A stretch of DNA of 11,153 nt from positions 1-11,153 of the forward strand of contig JAPPPH010000359.1 in the NCBI GenBank assembly GCA_028817635.1, read 5' to 3'. Positions 6,895-11,153 of this stretch are shown one piece after another (positions within the stretch are counted from its first letter, which is position 1; the number at the start of each line of letters is the position of its first letter). Made by a program: the position numbers and the translations under genes. The notes beneath the pieces are model-generated. The model searched no databases and had not been told where the DNA came from. It saw nothing but the letters and a program-made list of their open reading frames with translations. The stretch is from Verrucomicrobiales bacterium (lineage in GTDB: Bacteria; Verrucomicrobiota; Verrucomicrobiia; Limisphaerales; UBA1096).

Positions 6895-7575
6895 TCACCG
6901 CTTTTGGTTGTGTGAGTCGCTTTCGTATTTGCGCTTGGCCAAGCGCTTGGTTTCGTCGGTGAACGATTCGGACGGCTGCCATTCGCTGCACTCAACTTCC
7001 GCGAGCATCGCGGTCTCCCAGCTTGGCCGTTCCACCCCGGTGGCCTTGGCCTGCACGGAACCTTGAATCAGCAGGCCGCTTCGATTGCGGCGCTGGGCTG
7101 CACCGGCGATTTTGTTACCGCAATGGAGCAGGTCATTTTTCTCCGCGCCGACGAAGCATTGGCCGGGGCCGGCCGGCCGCGTTTCCGGGCAAAGTTCCGT
7201 GACCACGCCACAACGCTCGAAGGCACGGCGCAACCAGTCGTGCACGCGGCGATAACTTTCCTCCGCCTTTAATTGCCACCACGAATGCCCCGGCGGAAAA
7301 GTCAGGCTGTACGTCCACTCGTCTTCGGCGTGCCGAACCAGTCCTCCCCCTGTGGGGCGGCGGATGAGCGGACGCAACTCTGTCCACCCCTCGACATCTG
7401 CATATCTTTGAAAATAGCCGAACGACGATGACGGCCGATCCCATGAGTAAAAGCGCAGCACCGCTTGGCCGAGCGCGGCAGAGTCGCGGAGCAACAGTTC
7501 ATCGGCAGCCATGTTCCAAGCCGGAGCCCCGGCCTGTCCGCGCCAGACCAAATCCGCTTGGCCAAGCGCGGTCAT
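6895..7575 (-). CDS. Lipoyl/octanoyl protein ligase-transferase (LplA/LipM/LipL family)
   Basis: This cytoplasmic enzyme of the BPL/LPL catalytic family attaches or transfers octanoyl or lipoyl groups to the lipoyl domains of 2-oxoacid dehydrogenases or GcvH. The 226 residues start at ATG 7575, whose TGA overlap with nth (ATGA) decides the start; an upstream GTG/ATG extension would run into nth. Motifs: RFYSWDRPSSSFGYFQ (41-56), RRPTGGGLVRH (72-82), QCFVGAEKNDLL with C140, GNKIAGAAQRR with K155 (153-163), and LLIQGSV. C140 matches the acyl-carrying cysteine of LipM-type octanoyltransferases, which favours transferase over ATP-dependent ligase; this is inference. It is shorter than Bacillus LipM (about 278). 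Three palindrome copies lie inside: N-terminus (ALGQAD), the linker before the first strand (ALGQAV, 35-40) and the C-tail (RLAKRK). It is the last gene of a three-gene operon. Confidence 0.85.
   Translation of the reverse strand: MTALGQADLVWRGQAGAPAWNMAADELLLRDSAALGQAVLRFYSWDRPSSSFGYFQRYADVEGWTELRPLIRRPTGGGLVRHAEDEWTYSLTFPPGHSWWQLKAEESYRRVHDWLRRAFERCGVVTELCPETRPAGPGQCFVGAEKNDLLHCGNKIAGAAQRRNRSGLLIQGSVQAKATGVERPSWETAMLAEVECSEWQPSESFTDETKRLAKRKYESDSHNQKR
6931..6950. repeat. Palindrome copy, 16-bp palindrome plus half copy
   Basis: GCGCTTGGCCAAGCGCTTGG is a perfect 16-bp palindrome (6931-6946) followed by the start of a second unit with a 12-nt period. It lies in the 3' end of the lipoyl-transferase gene and is read as KRLAKRK in a charged C-tail. 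Confidence 0.87.
7462..7475. repeat. Palindrome copy with one mismatch
   Basis: CGCTTGGCCGAGCG inside the lipoyl-transferase gene, read as ALGQA (35-39) in a variable linker. On the gene strand the single change turns CTT into CTC, both leucine, so this looks like a once-perfect copy that drifted silently. Confidence 0.75.
7555..7568. repeat. Palindrome copy CGCTTGGCCAAGCG
   Basis: A perfect copy read as ALGQA at residues 3-7 of the lipoyl transferase, immediately after the ATGA overlap with nth and ahead of the first conserved strand. Confidence 0.87.
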
Positions 7576-8237
7576 TCGCGGTACTCGCCGTCCTTTTCCG
7601 AGGGGCAAAGCGCGGCGATCTCGCACGCGTTGCATTCCGGTTTGCGCGCGGAGCAACGACGGCGGCCGTGCCAGATCAGCCAGTGGCTGAACATTGTCCA
7701 GTCATCGCGTGGCACCAGTTTTTGCAGCACGGCCTCGATCTTCTCCGCCGTTTTTTCGGACGCCAAGCCAAGGCGCTTGGAGAGACGCGCCACGTGAGTG
7801 TCCACCACGACGCCTTCGTTAATGTTGAATGCGTTGCCAAGCACGACGTTGGCCGTCTTGCGCCCCACCCCGGCGAGCGAGACCAGCGCCTTCATGTCGG
7901 CCGGAACGTTCCCGTCGTGGTTGTCGATCAATGCCCGGCAGCAGTTTTGGATGCTCTTGGCCTTGTTGCGAAACAGGCCGATCCGCTTGATATCCTCCTG
8001 TAACGACTCCAGCGGCACGGCAGTGTAGTCGGCCGCGCAACGGTATTTTTTGAAAAGATCAGCCGTGACGATGTTGACCTGTTTGTCGGTACACTGGGCC
8101 GAGAGGATGGTTGCGATCAGCAACTCGAGAGGGTTGGTGTAGTCGAGCTCGCAACGGGCGTCCGGGTAGGTTTGCTTCAGGCCGTCGATGATGTCGGCGG
8201 TGCGCTCGGTCTTTGCCTTGATGGATTCTCGGGGCAT
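7572..8237 (-). CDS. nth: Endonuclease III (bifunctional DNA glycosylase/AP lyase)
   Basis: This base-excision repair enzyme removes oxidised pyrimidines and cuts the abasic strand. The 221 residues match the family (E. coli 211). Landmarks: LIATILSAQCTDKQVN (40-55), a helix-hairpin-helix with catalytic K127 (LAGVGRKTANVVLG, 121-134), catalytic D146 in VDTHVARLS, and the [4Fe-4S] loop C195-x6-C202-x2-C205-x5-C211. The ATG at 8237 shares one base with the stop of the upstream secreted-protein gene (TGATG), and the nth stop overlaps the next start (ATGA). Both junctions imply translational coupling. No palindrome copy lies inside apart from the shared 3' edge. Confidence 0.97.
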   Translation of the reverse strand: MPRESIKAKTERTADIIDGLKQTYPDARCELDYTNPLELLIATILSAQCTDKQVNIVTADLFKKYRCAADYTAVPLESLQEDIKRIGLFRNKAKSIQNCCRALIDNHDGNVPADMKALVSLAGVGRKTANVVLGNAFNINEGVVVDTHVARLSKRLGLASEKTAEKIEAVLQKLVPRDDWTMFSHWLIWHGRRRCSARKPECNACEIAALCPSEKDGEYRE

Positions 8238-9769
8238 CAGTTATTTGGTACGGACGCCGGTGTTTCTGCCGGCTTCGGTGTGGCAGTCGCCGGCTTGAAT
8301 AATGCCAATCGTCTGTCGGCACCGTCGAGCAACCGGACGGCGTCATCTATGACCGGGGAAACCTGCGGCCGGGCCTGCCCCCGGCGCGGCTTGAAGTTTG
8401 CGATCTGTTCCCGCTTGGCCAGGTACGTTTCAAGGATGCGGCCGTACTCGTTGACAAATGGCAGCAGTTGCCTCGGCATTTTCAATCGGGCCACAATCAG
8501 TTGATTGACCTTCTGCTGCAGTGTCGGTCGCTGCACATCAAAGTCCCAGCCCCGCAACGCCTGTTGAAGGGTGATCTCGGCCTCAAGCGGCGAGTCCGCA
8601 CTGTTCAGTTTCACCTCGGCCGGTAGTTTGAGCAAATCCTCGAGTTTCTCCACCGCCTCTAGGAGCGTCCAGTTTTGATACTGGTTCTGCCCGGTCAACT
8701 GCACAATCATCACCGCCCACCATTTCTCGACCACAAGCATGTCGGCAAACAGATCGCCGTATACTTTGAGAAAAACCGTTTGCCAATTAAGGCTGTCAGG
8801 CAGCATCCGGATCATCCTTTGCAATCTCTGTGGCCCGAGTGGCAGCGCAAGCAGACGGTTGACCAACAGATGTGAGCATGCCTGAAAATCCTTCCAATTC
8901 TCCCCCCGCAAGTGCGCCGGCGATGGCATGGAGATTTCGCTGAAGTCAAATGCGCGACGGCCGTTCAACCGGGCGCGCACCCCGGCCAACGGGTCGTGGC
9001 GCCGCACCGTGCGGATCACCTCCTCGGTTGCCATTCCCTCTCCCTCGAATTCAGGTTTCCTGATGACGAGCACCAGATCCGGCTGGGTTAAAACCATTTG
9101 TGTAAATCCAACCGTCAGCCAAAACGGAATCTCCGTCTCGCGCAGTTGAGGCTTGCGGTTGGCCAAGTCCAGCAGCGTCACCTGCACGAGTGCGCGAACC
9201 AGTTTCGGGGCATCAATCTCGCACGGGAGCGTCAGTTCATACGTGTACCCGGAGAGATGTTTGACGGTCACCACCGGTACAATCGCCTTGGGAGACATCG
9301 TCGGGTCGAGCTTGATTTTCACTTTCCCGCCGAGGAACGGTCGTATGCCCAATTGTTTCAGGATGGCAAACCGCATTCGATCGGCGGCCACCGCCACGTG
9401 GTCCGGCGCGATGAGGATCGTGTCTGCGTTGACATCCAGTATGCCTCCCCGACGCTCGGGCGAGACTGGGCCGAAGACCATGAACTGGCCGGATTGGCTG
9501 TTGGCTGTCTTGTACCCGGAACGATGCTTGAGCAGACGGTCGATGTTGTCCGGCAACCGGGTGGGCACGGCGGGCTTGGGTGTTTTTTCCCGGGGCGGCA
9601 CCGTCCTCGGAGGAATCACCGGCTTGGGCGGCTTGGTCACCGGGTTGGGTGGTTTGGGTGGCGCTTGGCCAAGCGCTTGGCCGGCAACGGCCCACCAGCA
9701 AAGTATGGCGAGACCTCCCAACCGGAGAACCGTCCGACTGCCAACCCGCCTGTCTGCACTAAAGTTCAT
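8237..9769 (-). CDS. Secreted protein of unknown function with Pro-rich N-terminal linker
   Basis: I do not recognise the family. From ATG 9769 it has 510 residues; a GTG at 9784 would add five. The N-terminus looks like a Sec signal peptide: basic n-region to R16, hydrophobic core about 17-29 (LGGLAILCWWAVA) and likely cleavage after AVA (27-29) or GQA (34-36). A Pro/Lys-rich segment (37-73) follows, then a mixed alpha/beta domain (about 95-240) and a largely helical remainder ending in a Pro/Ala tail. Residues 213-221 (EIPFWLTVG) resemble the P-x-WL-x-x-G stretch of peptidase MA-like (gluzincin) proteins, but no HExxH precedes it, so a degenerate, non-catalytic relative is possible; this is weak inference. 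It is the first gene of an operon with nth and the lipoyl transferase. A tandem palindrome encodes GQALGQA right at the signal-peptide boundary. Confidence 0.75.
   Translation of the reverse strand: MNFSADRRVGSRTVLRLGGLAILCWWAVAGQALGQAPPKPPNPVTKPPKPVIPPRTVPPREKTPKPAVPTRLPDNIDRLLKHRSGYKTANSQSGQFMVFGPVSPERRGGILDVNADTILIAPDHVAVAADRMRFAILKQLGIRPFLGGKVKIKLDPTMSPKAIVPVVTVKHLSGYTYELTLPCEIDAPKLVRALVQVTLLDLANRKPQLRETEIPFWLTVGFTQMVLTQPDLVLVIRKPEFEGEGMATEEVIRTVRRHDPLAGVRARLNGRRAFDFSEISMPSPAHLRGENWKDFQACSHLLVNRLLALPLGPQRLQRMIRMLPDSLNWQTVFLKVYGDLFADMLVVEKWWAVMIVQLTGQNQYQNWTLLEAVEKLEDLLKLPAEVKLNSADSPLEAEITLQQALRGWDFDVQRPTLQQKVNQLIVARLKMPRQLLPFVNEYGRILETYLAKREQIANFKPRRGQARPQVSPVIDDAVRLLDGADRRLALFKPATATPKPAETPASVPNN
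8412..8421. repeat. Half copy of the palindrome
   Basis: CGCTTGGCCA inside the secreted-protein gene, read as LAKR in a helical stretch. Only the left part of the 14-mer is kept. Confidence 0.4.
9661..9682. repeat. Tandem palindrome copy (12-nt period)
   Basis: A perfect 16-bp palindrome (9661-9676) overlaps a second, 3'-truncated unit ending at 9682. It is read as GQALGQA at the signal-peptide/mature boundary of the secreted protein, next to its Pro-rich linker. Confidence 0.88.
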
Positions 9770-10029
9770 TCGTATGGCCTGCACCAGCGGCGGAGAGTGT
9801 GACTGTTTTTATGGGCAACATAAAGCCTGCGATTTGGCTTCAATCCACGGTGACAGCCATTTTTTAGTGCACTTAATTTTTTTGCGTTGAACGGGGCGAA
9901 ACCCCTTGACAGGTGGGGTAGTATTTCCGGCCCTTTTTGAGGGGAAACGGAACGAATGGGGATTTTTTGAGCCTCCCCATCGCTTGGCCAAGCGCTTGGC
10001 CAACTGTTCCCAAAGCGAATTGAATTGAA
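9770..10029. promoter_or_regulatory. Divergent spacer between secreted-protein operon and ABC transporter
   Basis: About 260 bp without a convincing gene. Promoters for both flanking units are expected here by layout. Visible structure: a short hairpin GGGG-CGAAA-CCCC (9893-9905), whose CCCC could instead pair with GGGG at 9915-9918; a TTGACA (9906-9911) lacking a -10 box at normal spacing; and a tandem pair of the window's palindrome at 9981-10004, ending 25 bp before the ABC ATPase start. Positions 9871-9881 are a poly-T-rich stretch. Confidence 0.5.
9981..10004. repeat. Tandem palindrome copy (12-nt period)
   Basis: Two adjoining units, the first a perfect CGCTTGGCCAAGCG (9981-9994), the second ending in AAC rather than AAG. 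It is non-coding, 25 bp upstream of the ABC ATPase start. Confidence 0.88.
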
Positions 10030-10986
10030 ATGATCAAAGTCGAGAATCTGAGCAAGGCGTTCGGAACGAAAGTCGCCGTGGATGATGTCTCGTTCTCCGT
10101 CGAGCGGGGAGAAATCCTTGGCTTCCTCGGGCCGAACGGTGCAGGTAAATCCACCACCATGAGAATGATCACCGGGTACATCCCGCCCACAGCCGGCGTG
10201 GCCCGCGTGGGGGATCATGACGTCACCGAGAATCCCATCGAGGCCAAGCGCCTGATTGGCTATTTGCCGGAGAGCGCCCCGCTTTACACGGACATGACTG
10301 TGGAGGGCTTCCTCGGATTCTGCGCCGAGGTGCGCGGTATCAAGGGCGCCGACAAGGCCAAGGCGATCGACCGCGCCATCGAGATGTGTTTCCTCGAGCA
10401 GGTGCGCCAACAAAGTGTCGATACGCTCTCGAAAGGCTTCCGGCACCGCACCTGTTTCGCGCAATCGATCATTCACGACCCTGACATCCTCGTGATGGAC
10501 GAACCGACAGACGGACTGGATCCCAACCAAAAGCACGAGATGCGGATGCTCATCCGCCGCATGGGTCAGTCGAAGGCGATCATTTTTTCCACCCACATTC
10601 TCGAAGAGGTGGAGGCAGCCTGCACCCGGGCGATTATCATCGACCAGGGCAAGGTCGTGGCCAACGGCACACCGGACGAACTCAAGGCCAAGTCGGAACT
10701 GGCCGACAGCTACCTTGTCAGCGTGAGCGGTGCCGAGGCGGCTGCGGTTCGCGACAAGCTTGGGACGATCGTTCAGGCGGCCAAGGTCACGCTAGTGAAT
10801 GACAAGGCACCAAACATCGTTGCCCGGGTGTTCCCGAAGAAAGGCGGATCCAACGGTGAGCTTGGGCAGGCGATCTTTGATACGGCCACCCAGAACAACT
10901 GGAAGGTCAGCGAGATCAAGCAGGAGGAAGGACGTCTGGACGATGTCTTCCGCAACATCACGTTGTCCGAAACCGAAACCAAGTAA
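10030..10986 (+). CDS. ABC-2 type exporter ATP-binding protein (GldA-like)
   Basis: This cytoplasmic ATPase drives an ABC-2 exporter together with the permease 9 nt downstream. The 318 residues show Walker A GPNGAGKST (34-42), the Q-loop region IGYLPESAPLY (76-86, where the usual Gln is replaced as in GldA-like members), signature LSKGFRHR (133-140), Walker B ILVMDEPTDGLDP (153-165) and the H-loop H189 (STHIL). The C-terminal about 90 residues form an extension typical of ABC-2/CcmA-like ATPases. The pairing with a GldF-like permease suggests the auxiliary exporter family first known from Bacteroidetes gliding (GldAFG), which is widespread in non-gliding bacteria. The substrate is unknown. 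No Shine-Dalgarno is seen (GAATTGAATTGAAATG). Confidence 0.93.
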   Translation: MIKVENLSKAFGTKVAVDDVSFSVERGEILGFLGPNGAGKSTTMRMITGYIPPTAGVARVGDHDVTENPIEAKRLIGYLPESAPLYTDMTVEGFLGFCAEVRGIKGADKAKAIDRAIEMCFLEQVRQQSVDTLSKGFRHRTCFAQSIIHDPDILVMDEPTDGLDPNQKHEMRMLIRRMGQSKAIIFSTHILEEVEAACTRAIIIDQGKVVANGTPDELKAKSELADSYLVSVSGAEAAAVRDKLGTIVQAAKVTLVNDKAPNIVARVFPKKGGSNGELGQAIFDTATQNNWKVSEIKQEEGRLDDVFRNITLSETETK

Positions 10987-10995
10987 TTTAAAAAA

Positions 10996-11153
10996 ATGAG
11001 TAATATTTGGACGATCACAAAACGGGAGCTGGCCGGTTATTTCAACTCGCCGGTGGCCTATGTGTTCTTGGTCATCTTCCTGTTAATGACAGGGGCATTC
11101 ACCTTTTTGATGACCCCGGTTAGCGCGAACGAACAGGCGAAGCTGAGAAGGTT
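10996..11153 (+). CDS. ABC-2 type permease (GldF-like), 5' part only
   Basis: The first 52 codons, from ATG 10996, run off the right edge. The start MSNIWTITKRELAGYFNSPV followed by a hydrophobic helix (about 20-40, AYVFLVIFLLMTGAFTFLM) is the hallmark N-terminus of GldF-like and related ABC-2 membrane subunits. Only 9 nt separate it from the ATPase stop, so the two form one operon. Usual proteins of this family have about 240-300 residues with six helices, or longer when fused to a GldG part; which applies cannot be seen. Confidence 0.87.
   Translation, partial: MSNIWTITKRELAGYFNSPVAYVFLVIFLLMTGAFTFLMTPVSANEQAKLRR

Noticed and set aside
6212..6991. A 259-codon minus-strand frame over the 3' part of cysS
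   Set aside because: It is a shadow of cysS with no recognisable domain, and it crosses the convergent spacer and the lipoyl-transferase 3' end.
7572..7656. Longer start for the lipoyl transferase at 7656
   Set aside because: The extra 27 residues lie wholly in the 3' end of nth in another frame; the ATGA junction at 7575 gives the natural start just before the conserved domain.
9906..9924. TTGACA followed by TAGTAT as a sigma-70 promoter for the ABC transporter
   Set aside because: The two hexamers are only 7 bp apart, far from the usual 16-18 bp.
2272..10004. CRISPR array made of the CGCTTGGCCAAGCG copies
   Set aside because: Copies are far too short and irregularly spaced, lie inside coding genes and have no spacer-like units between them.

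Overview
The window reads as a moderately GC-rich bacterial chromosome. The best guess is a member of Verrucomicrobiota (Pedosphaera/Limisphaera-like) or a neighbouring PVC lineage. The basis is the style of the cytochrome oxidase subunit I (His-rich N-tail, long loop before helix VI), the Cox15-type heme A synthase, the GldA/GldF-like ABC pair, and the near absence of Shine-Dalgarno sequences. This placement is inference from remembered family styles, not from a search.

Layout. Positions 1-3592 are a minus-strand respiratory cluster transcribed ctaA > ctaB > ctaD: heme A synthase, heme O synthase and the heme-bearing catalytic subunit of an aa3-type oxidase, the last running off the left edge. 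A 264-bp AT-rich divergent spacer (3593-3856) follows and holds a perfect CRP/FNR-type operator, TGTGA-N6-TCACA. It separates the oxidase cluster from a plus-strand glutamate dehydrogenase (TTG start) and cysteinyl-tRNA synthetase. After cysS there is a large imperfect palindrome, then a tightly coupled minus-strand operon: secreted protein of unknown function > nth (endonuclease III) > LplA/LipM-type lipoyl/octanoyl transferase, joined by TGATG and ATGA overlaps. A second divergent spacer leads to a plus-strand ABC-2 exporter, with a complete ATPase and the first 52 codons of its permease.

The main unexplained signal is a short palindrome, CGCTTGGCCAAGCG, scattered through 2.2-10.0 kb. The 10-bp core CTTGGCCAAG occurs ten times exactly, against roughly 0.01 expected by chance, plus degenerate and half copies. 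Copies lie in spacers and inside genes. Where tandem, the period is 12 nt (CGCTTGGCCAAG), exactly four codons with no stop in any of the six frames. Inside genes it is read as ALGQ or RLAK, never in the third frame (AWPS), and it sits mainly in linkers, tails and a signal-peptide boundary. It is absent from ctaD, gdhA and the ABC ATPase. It resembles, in behaviour but not in sequence, the HIP1 highly iterated palindrome of cyanobacteria. A second notable signal is a subunit I that lacks the K-channel lysine and carries HTEVY instead of HPEVY at the CuB site.
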